Shown here piece by piece: positions 1 through 8,192 of a DNA stretch of 23,439 nt (the stretch's first letter is position 1; each line of letters begins with the position of its first letter). A model generated the notes under the pieces. The model was not told the DNA's origin and ran no database searches. It was given only the letters and a program-made list of their open reading frames with translations. The stretch is from contig JAJYOQ010000014.1 of the NCBI GenBank assembly GCA_021796135.1, positions 1 to 23,439 of the forward strand, in the 5' to 3' direction. A program made the position numbers and the translations under genes. Source of the DNA: Bacteroidota bacterium (GTDB taxonomy: Bacteria > Bacteroidota > Ignavibacteria > Ignavibacteriales > Ignavibacteriaceae).

Positions 1-58
1 TGTTATTCAAATAATATTTATTATTTTTTATTATTATTAATTAATTATTGAGACCGCA

Positions 59-1426
59 ATGGATTGGGCTAAACTTCTATCAAAAACTCTTTTAGGTGAA
101 GAGAGAAAAAAATCAAAAAATAATTCAGACGGGAGAAGTGAATTTCAAAGGGATTTTGACAGAATAGTATTTTCTTCGGCTTTCAGAAGATTACAGGATA
201 AAACCCAGGTATTTCCTTTACCCGAAAGTAATTTCGTTCATAACCGGCTGACTCACAGCTTGGAAGTATCATGCGTAGGTCGGTCACTTGGAAATTTAGC
301 CGGTGAAAGAATAATTGATAAAGATAAAAAATTAAAAAAGAGTTTCACAAAATTTCACTTTGGTGAAATAGTATCGGCAGCATGTTTGGCCCATGATATT
401 GGAAATCCGCCTTTTGGTCATTCAGGAGAATCAGCAATATCAGAATATTTTAAAAATGGCAACGGGAAAATATTTAAGAATGAACTTAATAATAAACAAT
501 GGAACGATTTAACAAATTATGAAGGAAATGCTCAGGGATTTAGAATATTGACTAGATTACAAAATCCTAATATAAAAGGAGGGCTGCGTTTAACATGCGC
601 AACCTTAGCCGCATTTACTAAATATCCCAAAGAGTCCTTATTTGATAATGACCCCAATTTTAAACCCGGTAATATTTATAAGAAATTTGGATTTTTCCAG
701 ACCGAGAAAGAGTTATTTTTAGAAATAGCTAAAGAAGTGGGATTAAGTAAAAAAATATCTTCCGGTGATGATATATTTTACTCAAGACACCCTCTTGCCT
801 TTTTGGTAGAGGCAGCAGATGATATTTGCTATCGTATAATGGATCTTGAAGACGGTTTTATACTCGGACTGCTTTCATTTAAAGAAACAGAGAGCCTTTT
901 ATTTCCTCTAATAGCTAAGGATAATTTAAAATTCTATAAAATCAGAGATAAAAATGATAGGATTAGCTATCTTCGTGCGAAGGTGATCAGTAATTTGGTT
1001 AATGAATTAGCCGAGGCATTTCGGAATGAGGAAAAAAAGATTCTATCCGGTAATTTTGAGAATGATTTAATCTCCATTATCCCTTCCGGCAAACATCTTA
1101 AGAAGATAGAGGAGATTTCAATTGCTAATATATACTCTTATGAAAGCGTTGTGGAAAGGGAATCAGCCGGTTACGAAGTATTAGGCGGTTTACTTGATAC
1201 TTTTATCCATGCAATTAATGATGCGGTTAATAAAAAAAATTCACCCAAAAGTAAGACAATATTAAAGCTTATTCCAAATCAATATAATTATGACGGTTCT
1301 TTCGATAATAATGTTTATAATATGCTATTGAAAGTAATAGATTTTGTCTCGGGAATGACAGATTCTTATGCGGTATCTCTTTATAGAAAAATAAAAGGAA
1401 TTTCACTTCCCGGAAAATATTTTTGA
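59..1426 (+). CDS. dgt: dNTP triphosphohydrolase (dGTPase family)
   Basis: HD-superfamily enzyme expected to hydrolyse dGTP or other dNTPs to the deoxynucleoside and triphosphate, helping to set dNTP pools in the cytoplasm. The metal-binding HD residues are visible: H66 in RLTHS, H112-D113 in AHDIGNPPFGH, and the late acidic stretch EAADDICY (251-258). The family motif NYEGNAQGFRIL (153-164) is also present. At 455 residues it is full length. The start is supported because the N-terminus (MDWAKLL, then EFQRDFDRIVFSSAFRRLQDKTQV) follows the usual family opening. Upstream DNA is only a very AT-rich 58 bp with no clear ribosome-binding site. It shares the strand with the sugar-nucleotide genes but is 79 bp from rfbA, so it is probably a separate unit. 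Family assignment is firm; the preferred dNTP is not known. Confidence 0.95.
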   Translation: MDWAKLLSKTLLGEERKKSKNNSDGRSEFQRDFDRIVFSSAFRRLQDKTQVFPLPESNFVHNRLTHSLEVSCVGRSLGNLAGERIIDKDKKLKKSFTKFHFGEIVSAACLAHDIGNPPFGHSGESAISEYFKNGNGKIFKNELNNKQWNDLTNYEGNAQGFRILTRLQNPNIKGGLRLTCATLAAFTKYPKESLFDNDPNFKPGNIYKKFGFFQTEKELFLEIAKEVGLSKKISSGDDIFYSRHPLAFLVEAADDICYRIMDLEDGFILGLLSFKETESLLFPLIAKDNLKFYKIRDKNDRISYLRAKVISNLVNELAEAFRNEEKKILSGNFENDLISIIPSGKHLKKIEEISIANIYSYESVVERESAGYEVLGGLLDTFIHAINDAVNKKNSPKSKTILKLIPNQYNYDGSFDNNVYNMLLKVIDFVSGMTDSYAVSLYRKIKGISLPGKYF

Positions 1427-1440
1427 TAACCTGAGTCAAC

Positions 1441-1472
1441 TTTACTATTTTTCTTTTGTCTGTCTAAATTTT
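1441..1472 (+). promoter_or_regulatory. Possible Bacteroidota-type promoter for rfbA
   Basis: A TTTA at 1441-1444 lies 20 nt before TAAATTTT at 1465-1472. These match the Bacteroidota -33 (TTTG) and -7 (TAnnTTTG) elements at three of four and five of six fixed positions, with the expected spacing. Transcription would start about 26 nt before the rfbA ATG. The region is AT-rich, so a chance match is possible. Confidence 0.3.
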
Positions 1473-1505
1473 TTAATAATTATTAATTTAAAGTAAAAGT
1501 GCAAT

Positions 1506-2369
1506 ATGAAGGGAATAATTTTAGCCGGGGGATCCGGATCGCGACTTTATCCTATTACAAAGGTTTACAGCAAACAATTAACTGTTATTTATGATAAACC
1601 ATTAATATACTATCCGCTTTCCGTCTTAATGTTGGGAGGAATTAGGGAAATATTGATTATTTCAAATGAAGAAACTATTCCTTTTTATAAGCAACTTTTT
1701 AACGATGGCTCACAATTAGGACTAAAAATAGAATATGCGGTTCAAGCTGCTCCAAAAGGAATAGCCGAAGCCTTTATTATAGGCGAAAGCTTTATAAAAG
1801 ATGAAAGTGTTATACTAATTCTTGGCGATAATATTTTTTATGGTTCGTTAGATTTTTTATATAAAGGTATTAAAAACAATAACGGAGCCACCATATTCGG
1901 TTATCAGGTTACGGATCCTGAAAGATACGGAATAGTTGAATTTGATAAGGAAGGAAAAGTCATTTCAATAGAAGAAAAGCCGCAAGAGCCAAAATCAAAT
2001 TATGCTGTCCCGGGAATTTATATCTATAATAATGAAGTAGTAGAAATATCTAAAAATTTAAAACCATCAGACCGGGGAGAACTTGAAATTACTGACGTTA
2101 ATAAAGAATATCTAAATAAAGGTAATCTGCGTGTGGAAAAAATTGGACGCGGTATTGCCTGGCTAGATACCGGAACTCCTGAAGCGCTTTTGCAGGCTTC
2201 AAATTTTTTCGGAGTAATTGAGGAAAGACAGGGATTGAAAGTAGCCTGTATTGAAGAGATTTCATTTTATATGAAATACATTTCTAAAGATCAATTTGAA
2301 TCTTTAATTAACTCCATTCCAAAATCATTATACCGCAGCTATCTTGAAAAAGTATTACGGGAATCATAA
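1506..2369 (+). CDS. rfbA: Glucose-1-phosphate thymidylyltransferase
   Basis: Joins dTTP and glucose-1-phosphate to make dTDP-glucose, the entry step for dTDP-L-rhamnose and other dTDP-deoxysugars. At 287 residues it is the normal RmlA length. Visible motifs in order are the nucleotide-binding loop LAGGSGSRLYPITK (6-19), SKQL and YDKP (22-32), LGDNIFYG with the metal-binding aspartate (D108), EEKPQEPKSNYAVPGIY (156-172), RGELEITDVN (190-199) and GRGIAWLDTGT (214-224). Small departures from the usual form are GSGS for GSGT and TVIYDKP for LLPIYDKP; neither removes a known catalytic residue. It is followed 52 bp downstream by rfbC, its pathway partner, while the intervening enzyme rfbB and the final reductase rfbD are not in the window. 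Confidence 0.95.
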   Translation: MKGIILAGGSGSRLYPITKVYSKQLTVIYDKPLIYYPLSVLMLGGIREILIISNEETIPFYKQLFNDGSQLGLKIEYAVQAAPKGIAEAFIIGESFIKDESVILILGDNIFYGSLDFLYKGIKNNNGATIFGYQVTDPERYGIVEFDKEGKVISIEEKPQEPKSNYAVPGIYIYNNEVVEISKNLKPSDRGELEITDVNKEYLNKGNLRVEKIGRGIAWLDTGTPEALLQASNFFGVIEERQGLKVACIEEISFYMKYISKDQFESLINSIPKSLYRSYLEKVLRES

Positions 2370-2421
2370 AATTAATGATAATAATTATGAATGTTGAATT
2401 TTGAATTGAAAACACTAAATT

Positions 2422-2970
2422 ATGAAAATTATTAAAACAGAAATTACAGGACTGCTCATTATTGAGCCAGACATTTATCAGGATGAAAGAGGATATTTTT
2501 TCGAGTCATTTTCCGAAAAAAAATATAATGCAACTCTCGACAATTTGAATTTTATTCAAGACAATATTTCAAAATCTAAAAAAGGCACTATCCGCGGACT
2601 TCATTACCAAATTGCAAAAAATTCACAGGGGAAATTATGCCAGGTGATTTTAGGAACCGTTTTGGATGTAGCAGTGGATATTAGGTTTAATTCGCCGACT
2701 TTCGGTAAATATTTTTCTATAGAATTATCGGATCAGAATCATAAACAACTTTGGATTCCTCCCGGCTTTGCTCATGGCTTTTCTGTTTTGTCAGATGATG
2801 TTATATTTCATTATAAATGTACTGCCTATTATAGTAAAGCAGATGAAAGATCAATTAGATATGACGATCCTCAGTTAAGTATTGATTGGAAAATAGAAAA
2901 TCCTGTAGTTTCTGAGAAAGATCTTTTAGCAAAATATCTAAAAGATATAGATAAAGATTTTATTTATTAA
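2422..2970 (+). CDS. rfbC: dTDP-4-dehydrorhamnose 3,5-epimerase
   Basis: Cupin-fold epimerase acting on dTDP-4-keto-6-deoxyglucose at C3 and C5 in the dTDP-L-rhamnose pathway. At 182 residues it matches RmlC. The catalytic His is H61 in the hallmark RGLHYQ, and the active-site Tyr is in FHYKCTAYY (Y131 or neighbours). WIPPGFAHGF (111-120) and the N-terminal PDIYQDERGYFFESF (16-30) are also typical. RGLHYQ together with WIPPGFAHGF argues against the related 3,4-ketoisomerases that feed aminosugar pathways. That alternative was considered because the next gene is a sugar aminotransferase. No obvious ribosome-binding site precedes it. Confidence 0.93.
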   Translation: MKIIKTEITGLLIIEPDIYQDERGYFFESFSEKKYNATLDNLNFIQDNISKSKKGTIRGLHYQIAKNSQGKLCQVILGTVLDVAVDIRFNSPTFGKYFSIELSDQNHKQLWIPPGFAHGFSVLSDDVIFHYKCTAYYSKADERSIRYDDPQLSIDWKIENPVVSEKDLLAKYLKDIDKDFIY

Positions 2971-2997
2971 CTATTAAAATTGCATGTTTTAGTTTCC

Positions 2998-3029
2998 TTT
3001 CCATTACTTCCAATTGTTTTGTAAATTTG
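2998..3029 (+). promoter_or_regulatory. Putative Bacteroidota-type promoter for the aminotransferase gene
   Basis: TAAATTTG at 3022-3029 is a perfect TAnnTTTG -7 element. TTTC at 2998-3001, exactly 20 nt upstream, matches three of four bases of the -33 TTTG. The predicted start of transcription lies about 15 nt before the ATG at 3051, just upstream of GGAG at 3042-3045, which serves as a ribosome-binding site. This suggests that the aminotransferase and fcl can be transcribed apart from rfbA and rfbC. Confidence 0.5.
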
Positions 3030-3050
3030 GGTTAATTATTTGGAGTTTTT

Positions 3051-4217
3051 ATGCGTGTACCACTGTTAGATCTTAAACCGCAATACCAATCATTGAAAAA
3101 GGAATTAGATGAAGCTGTACTAAAAATTGCTGAATCACAGTATTTCATTCTAGGACCCGAAGTCGATTCTTTAGAAAAATCATTTAGTTCATATCTAAAT
3201 TGTAAATATTCTCTCGGAGTATCCTCCGGAACAGATGCTTTATTGGTATCATTGATGGCTATCGGAATTCAGCCCGGTGATGAGGTTATTGTGCCGACAT
3301 ATTCATTTTTTGCAACTGCCGGTGTTGTCTCAAGATTAAATGCAATTCCAGTATTCGTTGATATCGATCCTGTCACTTTTAATATTGATCCGGAGGAATT
3401 TCAAAAGAAAATTACGCCTAAAACTAAAGCCGTTATTCCTGTTCATTTGTACGGACAAAGTTGTGAAATGGATAAAATAATTGAAATTGCAAAAGCAAAA
3501 AAAATAAGAGTTATTGAAGACGGTGCACAAGCAATAGGTGTTCAATACAAGGACGGAAAATTTGTAGGAACTATAGGAGATATTGGCTGTTTCTCATTTT
3601 TCCCAAGTAAAAATCTTGGCTGCTATGGTGACGGTGGTTTAGTCGTTACAAATGACGAAGAACTTTATGAAAGATTAAGAATTCTGCGTGTACACGGAGG
3701 TGAAAAGAAGTATTTTCATAAAATTATCGGGGGTAATTTTCGGCTAGATGCAATTCAAGCAGCCGTTCTAAAGGTTAAATTACCTCATCTTGACAGCTGG
3801 TCACAAAAAAGGAGAGAGAATGCCCAAACTTATGCAAACTTCTTTATAAGCTCCGGTCTTGCAGAAGAAGCCGGAAGAACTTCATTTGATGATAAGAATA
3901 AAATTCTGCTTCCAAAGGCAGTGTATAAATCTAGCAACGTAAAGAATTATCATATTTATAATCAATATATTATTCGTGTTGAAAAGCGGGACGAACTACG
4001 GCAGTTTTTAAGTGAGAATGAAATCGCAACTGAAATTTATTATCCGGTCCCATTTCATATTCAGGAATGTTTTTCAAATTTGAATTATAAAAAAGGCGAT
4101 TTTCCAATTGCCGAAGCTGTCGCGGATACTTCTATGGCTTTACCTATATATCCGGAACTATCTAAAGAGCAGCAAGAATTTGTAGTCGTGAAGATAAAAG
4201 AGTTTATTAATTCCTAA
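3051..4217 (+). CDS. DegT/DnrJ/EryC1/StrS sugar aminotransferase
   Basis: PLP-dependent aminotransferase that puts an amino group on a keto nucleotide sugar. At 388 residues it is full length. Landmarks are SGTDAL (59-64, phosphate contact), EDGAQAIG (156-163, with D157 for the pyridine nitrogen), FSFFPSKNLGCYGDGG (181-196) with Schiff-base lysine K187, and the GGNFRLDAIQAAVL segment typical of the class. The opening MRVPLLDLKPQY resembles enzymes acting at C3 of dTDP or UDP sugars, but the exact substrate cannot be read from sequence. Its position after rfbA/rfbC suggests a dTDP-4- or 3-keto-6-deoxyhexose. A promoter-like element and GGAG precede it, and fcl follows after 21 bp. The family is certain; the substrate is inference. 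Confidence 0.9.
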   Translation: MRVPLLDLKPQYQSLKKELDEAVLKIAESQYFILGPEVDSLEKSFSSYLNCKYSLGVSSGTDALLVSLMAIGIQPGDEVIVPTYSFFATAGVVSRLNAIPVFVDIDPVTFNIDPEEFQKKITPKTKAVIPVHLYGQSCEMDKIIEIAKAKKIRVIEDGAQAIGVQYKDGKFVGTIGDIGCFSFFPSKNLGCYGDGGLVVTNDEELYERLRILRVHGGEKKYFHKIIGGNFRLDAIQAAVLKVKLPHLDSWSQKRRENAQTYANFFISSGLAEEAGRTSFDDKNKILLPKAVYKSSNVKNYHIYNQYIIRVEKRDELRQFLSENEIATEIYYPVPFHIQECFSNLNYKKGDFPIAEAVADTSMALPIYPELSKEQQEFVVVKIKEFINS

Positions 4218-4224
4218 ACTTTAT

Positions 4225-4241
4225 GGAGCAGGAAAAGGTTG
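4225..4241 (+). promoter_or_regulatory. Ribosome-binding site that fixes the TTG start of fcl
   Basis: A purine-rich stretch containing GGAG (4225-4228) and AGGAAAAGG (4230-4238) runs up to TTG at 4239-4241. An ATG at 4223 overlaps it but is in another frame and reaches a stop after seven codons, so it cannot be the gene start. Confidence 0.6.
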
Positions 4242-5210
4242 AGTAAAACAAAAAAATATATAGATAAGAAAATTTATATAGCGGGTCACCGGGGAATGGT
4301 AGGTTCGGCTATTCTCAGAAATTTTAAGAGCAACGGATATAGCAATATAATTTACCGTACTCAATCTGAATTGAATCTAGTTAGGCAAAATGAGGTTGAA
4401 AAATTCTTTTCGGAAGAAAAACCAAACTGCGTAATTATAGCTGCTGCCAAAGTTGGAGGAATTCTTGCCAATAATACCTACAGAGCGGAATTTATCTACG
4501 ACAATTTAATGATAGAAGCTAATATTATAAATGCAGCTTTTCATAATAATGTTGAGAAACTGATATTTCTTGGCAGCTCTTGTATTTATCCAAAGCTTGC
4601 TCCCCAGCCGCTGAAGGAAGAATATCTGCTTTCAGATTATTTGGAATCTACAAATGAGCCGTATGCAATTGCAAAAATTGCCGGAATAAAGTTATGCGAA
4701 AATTATTATCGGCAATATAATGCAAATTTTATTTCTGCAATGCCCACCAATCTATATGGCCCATTTGATAACTTTAATTTAGAGACATCTCATGTCCTGC
4801 CGGCTTTAATTAGGAAATTTCATGAAGCGAAAATTAAATTTGAAAAAAATAATGTCGTGACCCTTTGGGGAAGCGGTCAACCTAAAAGAGAATTCTTATA
4901 TGTTGAAGATTTAGCCGAAGCAATAAGATTTTTACTTGAAAATATAGATGCCGGCGATCTATATGAATCCGGAATTTCCCAATTAAATATCGGCACGGGA
5001 GAGGATTTAACTATAAATGAATTATCTAACCTGATTTCAAATATTATAGATTTTAAGGGATCAATTGAGTATGATAAATCGAAACCCGACGGCACCCCTC
5101 GAAAGTTAATGGACGTCTCGCGAATTCATAAACTAGGATGGAGTCATAGTACATCTCTTAAAGAAGGTATAGAAAAAACTTATAAATGGTACCTTGAGAA
5201 TTATAAATAA
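4239..5210 (+). CDS. fcl: GDP-L-fucose synthase
   Basis: NADPH-dependent epimerase/reductase of the SDR superfamily that converts GDP-4-keto-6-deoxymannose, the product of the neighbouring gmd, to GDP-L-fucose. Visible are the dinucleotide loop GHRGMVGSA (17-25), AAAKVGGI (68-75), the catalytic serine region SSCIYP (113-118) and the Y142-x3-K146 pair in EPYAIAK; MPTNLYGP (168-175) is also standard. The start codon is TTG: no ATG lies between the preceding stop and residue 20, which is already inside the NAD-binding loop, and GGAG at 4225-4228 is well placed. At 323 residues the length is normal. Here fcl precedes gmd, the reverse of the common order. Confidence 0.95.
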   Translation: MSKTKKYIDKKIYIAGHRGMVGSAILRNFKSNGYSNIIYRTQSELNLVRQNEVEKFFSEEKPNCVIIAAAKVGGILANNTYRAEFIYDNLMIEANIINAAFHNNVEKLIFLGSSCIYPKLAPQPLKEEYLLSDYLESTNEPYAIAKIAGIKLCENYYRQYNANFISAMPTNLYGPFDNFNLETSHVLPALIRKFHEAKIKFEKNNVVTLWGSGQPKREFLYVEDLAEAIRFLLENIDAGDLYESGISQLNIGTGEDLTINELSNLISNIIDFKGSIEYDKSKPDGTPRKLMDVSRIHKLGWSHSTSLKEGIEKTYKWYLENYK

Positions 5211-5278
5211 ACTTAGAAGATAGATTTTTAATCATTACTTATTAACAAAACTTATTAAAAATTTTAATGGAGTATTAA

Positions 5279-6406
5279 ATGAAGAAGGCAATAATTACGG
5301 GGATTACCGGTCAGGACGGAAGTTACTTAACGGAAATTCTTCTTGAAAAGGGTTATGAAGTACACGGAATAATAAGAAGGAGCAGTTCTTTTAATACCGG
5401 GCGTATAGATCATCTTTATAGCGATAAGTCGATTCTTAATAAAAAATTGTTTTTACACTATGGCGATTTAGTTGATACGAGCAATCTAAACAGGTTATTG
5501 GAAAAAATTGAACCCGATGAAATCTATAATCTCGCTGCACAAAGCCATGTAAAAGTTTCGTTTGAAATTCCCGATTATACAGCGCAAGTGGATGCATTAG
5601 GGACGTTAAGATTCCTGGATGCAATTAGAGAAGTAGGATTAAAACAAGTAAAATTTTATCAAGCATCAACTAGCGAACTATACGGGAAAGTTCAAGAAAT
5701 TCCTCAATCGGAAAAAACTCCGTTTTATCCCCGCTCTCCTTACGCAGTATCAAAATTATATGGTTATTGGATAATCGTTAATTATCGGGAGGCATATAAT
5801 ATATTTGCTTGCAACGGAATTTTGTTTAATCATGAATCTCCAAGACGAGGCGAAACCTTTGTTACAAGGAAGATTACCAGAGCTGCCTCAAGAATAGCAG
5901 CCGGACTGCAGTCAAATTTATCTCTAGGAAACTTAGATGCAAAACGCGATTGGGGTTTTGCGCCGGAATATTGTGAGGGAATGTGGAAGATTCTTCAACA
6001 TGAAAAAGCAGATGATTTTGTTTTGGCAACCGGTGAAACACATACTGTGCGAGAATTCACAGAATTAACTTTCAATGAAATAGGCATTGAATTGGAGTGG
6101 GAGGAAAAAGAAGAAAAAGAAAAAGGAATAATCAAATCAATAGACCTAAAAAAGGCAAAAGAATTAATCGATTTTGATAGAAAATCTTCCGGTTATAAAT
6201 TCGGATTTAATGAAAATCTAAAGAAGGGAAGTACAGTAGTTACTGTTGATCCTAATTACTATCGTCCGACAGAAGTGGAACTTCTTATAGGAAATGCTTC
6301 AAAAGCGGAAAAAGTACTTGGCTGGAAAGCTAAAACTAAATTTGAAAAACTAGTTAATCTAATGATTAAATCTGATTTAGATAAAGTACTTCAAAGAGGA
6401 TATTGA
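5279..6406 (+). CDS. gmd: GDP-mannose 4,6-dehydratase
   Basis: Converts GDP-D-mannose to GDP-4-keto-6-deoxymannose, the first step toward GDP-L-fucose and related sugars. SDR fold with [12 protein letters not shown] (6-17), [15 protein letters not shown] (33-47), the catalytic STSELYG (130-136) and Y155-x3-K159 in SPYAVSK, then [20 protein letters not shown], all hallmarks of GMD. At 375 residues the length is near the usual figure. The loop between EEKEKGI and [13 protein letters not shown] is longer than in common GMDs, with about 35 charged residues, and the C-terminal tail is correspondingly short. A GGAGT sequence precedes the ATG. It ends in a convergent junction with the dCMP deaminase gene. 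Confidence 0.96.
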   Translation: MKKAIITGITGQDGSYLTEILLEKGYEVHGIIRRSSSFNTGRIDHLYSDKSILNKKLFLHYGDLVDTSNLNRLLEKIEPDEIYNLAAQSHVKVSFEIPDYTAQVDALGTLRFLDAIREVGLKQVKFYQASTSELYGKVQEIPQSEKTPFYPRSPYAVSKLYGYWIIVNYREAYNIFACNGILFNHESPRRGETFVTRKITRAASRIAAGLQSNLSLGNLDAKRDWGFAPEYCEGMWKILQHEKADDFVLATGETHTVREFTELTFNEIGIELEWEEKEEKEKGIIKSIDLKKAKELIDFDRKSSGYKFGFNENLKKGSTVVTVDPNYYRPTEVELLIGNASKAEKVLGWKAKTKFEKLVNLMIKSDLDKVLQRGY

Positions 6407-6427
6407 TATATACTTAATTTTTAATTT

Positions 6428-6447
6428 AAAAATCTAGTTAGATTTTT
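6428..6447. terminator. Possible bidirectional terminator between gmd and the dCMP deaminase gene
   Basis: AAAAATCT (6428-6435) and AGATTTTT (6440-6447) form a perfect 8-bp inverted repeat around AGTT. The A and T tracts at the two ends give a run of U in either direction. It sits between convergent genes and contains the stop codon of the deaminase gene. The stem has only two G-C pairs, so termination strength is uncertain. Confidence 0.4.
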
Positions 6448-6928
6448 CAGTTTTCTTAGCAGAAGTATATTTTTCAATTTCATAGTTTATTGTTGTCACA
6501 GGCATTTCAAGTTTTGCAATTTCTACGCCCGAGTCTGTATAAAATTGAGTTGCAAGTGTATCATGAAAATCAGAAAACACAACTACTCTTTTAATTCCGG
6601 CTGCAATTAAAGCTTTTGCACAGGAAGTGCATGACATATTAGTGATATAAGCAGTAGCGCCTTTGACTGAAACGCCATGTATTGCTGCTTGGGTAAGCGC
6701 ATTTATTTCTGCATGATTTGTTCTAACGCAATGATTATCTACTACCAGACAGCCAACATCTTCGCAATGAGGAAGTCCCGGTAAGGAACCATTATAACCG
6801 GTTGCTAACACAAACTTATCTCTAACAAATACACATCCGCAATGCATCCGGGGACATGTAGCTCTTTCAGAAGCCAGCATAGCTAGCTTTAAAAAATATT
6901 CATCCCATGAAGGTCTATTGTTTTTCAT
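6434..6928 (-). CDS. comEB: dCMP deaminase (ComEB-like)
   Basis: Zinc-dependent deaminase expected to turn dCMP into dUMP, supplying precursor for dTMP. The catalytic motif H72-A-E74 (NHAEINAL) and two zinc cysteines, C100 and C103 (SCTSCAK), are present. The N-terminal CPRMHCGCVFVRDK and YNGSLPGLPHCEDVGC (45-60) carry the extra Cys/His residues seen in the dCMP branch rather than in cytidine or tRNA deaminases. The usual proline of PCxxC is serine here (S99), a mild departure that leaves all metal ligands. It starts 14 nt inside the end of the upstream acetyltransferase gene, so the two are probably translated together. At 164 residues the length is normal. Confidence 0.9.
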   Translation of the reverse strand: MKNNRPSWDEYFLKLAMLASERATCPRMHCGCVFVRDKFVLATGYNGSLPGLPHCEDVGCLVVDNHCVRTNHAEINALTQAAIHGVSVKGATAYITNMSCTSCAKALIAAGIKRVVVFSDFHDTLATQFYTDSGVEIAKLEMPVTTINYEIEKYTSAKKTEKSN

Positions 6929-7469
6929 TTATGTCATTGCTCCAATCTTTTTTTATCATTGAAAAGACATGTAAGTCGACAAATTTGTCATATAAAAACT
7001 GTCCGCTTCTTTCAATTCCTTCAAACACGAAATTTAAGTTCTTAGGAATTGCCTGACTCTTAATGTTTCCATCAGCACATTTTATTGTAATCCGGTTTAA
7101 TCCAATTTCATTAAAAGCATAGTTTATGATTGCCCGGCAGGATTTTGTCATTATCCCTTTGCCTTGAAATTGCTCTCCAAGCCAATAACCAATCTCTGCT
7201 TTTTTATTAATTTTATCTCCATTATGGACATCAATTAATCCTGCAAGTAAATTATTATACCAAATTTCCATTACATATCTGCTTGAATATATATCATGTT
7301 CAGACATAGCAAAAATATAATTAATTGAATCCATAACACTTCTGGTAGTATCAACCCAGCTTAACCATTCACTTAGATAATCTCTATTGTTATCTATTAA
7401 TCGAAACAATGCATCTGAGCTTGACATTTCAAGATCCAGCAATGTAATTTCTGAATCAACAATGATCAT
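6915..7469 (-). CDS. GNAT N-acetyltransferase (RimL/YdaF-like)
   Basis: Acetyl-CoA-dependent N-acetyltransferase of the RimJ/RimL type, which usually acetylate the N-terminus of a ribosomal protein or small amine substrates. The acetyl-CoA pyrophosphate-binding loop is visible as EQFQGKGIMTKS (99-110, matching Q/RxxGxG/A). It is preceded by the beta strand AEIGYWL (91-97) and followed by NRITIKC (125-131) and a motif-B-like region with ADGNIKSQAIPKNLNF (132-147). At 184 residues it has the family length. The order of motifs resembles B. subtilis YdaF. It is the first gene of a two-gene unit with the dCMP deaminase; no functional link is evident and the substrate is unknown. Confidence 0.85.
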   Translation of the reverse strand: MIIVDSEITLLDLEMSSSDALFRLIDNNRDYLSEWLSWVDTTRSVMDSINYIFAMSEHDIYSSRYVMEIWYNNLLAGLIDVHNGDKINKKAEIGYWLGEQFQGKGIMTKSCRAIINYAFNEIGLNRITIKCADGNIKSQAIPKNLNFVFEGIERSGQFLYDKFVDLHVFSMIKKDWSNDINEKQ

Positions 7470-7578
7470 AATTCAACAAATAATTATCAAATGGTTTAAC
7501 GACTACACTAATTAATAAATTACATATTATTAAAAGCTATAATTTACTCAGGGTTATTGCTGTAAGATGTAAAAATAT

Positions 7579-8067
7579 TTAATGATGATGGTGCCCGCCG
7601 CTGCCATGAGCATGTCCATGAGCTAATTCTTCGGCAGTCGCATCTCGCAAGCTTAATAATTGTACATCAAAAGTTAGTGTTTTCCCGGCTAATGGATGGT
7701 TAAAATCCAAAGTAATATTTTCACCATCAATCGTTTTGATTACAAATGGAATCTCTTTCCCGTCAGGAGTATCGGCAAAAAAACTCATTCCTACTTCTAA
7801 AGCTGTATCTTCAGGAAATTCGGATCTGTCAACTTTTTGTAAAGCCATTTCATCATATATTCCGTACCCTTCTTCAGGAGGAATAACAACAATTTTATTA
7901 CTTCCTATTAACATCTCGCCTAATTTTTCTTCCAGCATAGGAAGGATTTGATTTTTACCGCTAATAAAGGAGAAAGGAGCTGCATTATTAGCTGAATCTA
8001 CAACATTTCCTTCGTCGTCAGTTAAAGTATATCCTATTGAAACTATTTGGTTACTTTTTAGGGGCAT
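7579..8067 (-). CDS. slyD: FKBP-type peptidyl-prolyl isomerase, SlyD-like
   Basis: Cytoplasmic proline isomerase and chaperone. The FKBP half is split around an insert-in-flap domain as in SlyD: IGYTLTDDEGNVVDS (11-25) and PPEEGYG (63-69), the flap insertion at about 72-120, then FNHPLAGKTLTFDVQL (122-137). There is no signal peptide. The C-terminus ends in a histidine-rich tail (seven His between 150 and 162), the hallmark of SlyD-type nickel/zinc-binding isomerases, so a role in metal handling is possible. At 162 residues it is shorter than E. coli SlyD because the tail is short. A strong ribosome-binding site, GAGAGGA, lies just before the ATG. It appears to stand alone, 109 bp from the next gene. 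Confidence 0.93.
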   Translation of the reverse strand: MPLKSNQIVSIGYTLTDDEGNVVDSANNAAPFSFISGKNQILPMLEEKLGEMLIGSNKIVVIPPEEGYGIYDEMALQKVDRSEFPEDTALEVGMSFFADTPDGKEIPFVIKTIDGENITLDFNHPLAGKTLTFDVQLLSLRDATAEELAHGHAHGSGGHHHH

Positions 8068-8070
8068 TTA

Positions 8071-8079
8071 TTTCCTCTC
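8071..8079 (-). promoter_or_regulatory. Strong ribosome-binding site of slyD
   Basis: Reading the minus strand, GAGAGGAAA precedes the ATG at 8067 by a few bases. It is one of the few near-consensus Shine-Dalgarno sequences in the window and fixes the start. Confidence 0.6.
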
Positions 8080-8192
8080 ATGAATGTTTAATGTCAAAAT
8101 AAAAACAATATAATTAAAATGTTTAAAAATTAAGCCATTAACATAAATTATATTAGATACAATTTAAAACTATTTTGAATAAAATTTATAAT

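Noticed and set aside
3336..3545. A 69-codon open frame on the minus strand inside the aminotransferase gene
   Set aside because: It lies wholly within a well-supported gene and codes for a low-complexity Phe/Asn/Cys-rich chain with no recognisable motif.
4573..4590. A sequence resembling a sigma-54 -24/-12 promoter (TGGCAG followed by TTGT)
   Set aside because: It lies deep inside fcl, encodes the conserved SSCIYP motif and lacks the GC at -12, so it is coding coincidence.
7534..7562. A possible hairpin (AGCTATAA and TTATTGCT) after slyD
   Set aside because: The arms carry a mismatch, the loop is long and no T run follows on the minus strand, so a terminator is not supported.
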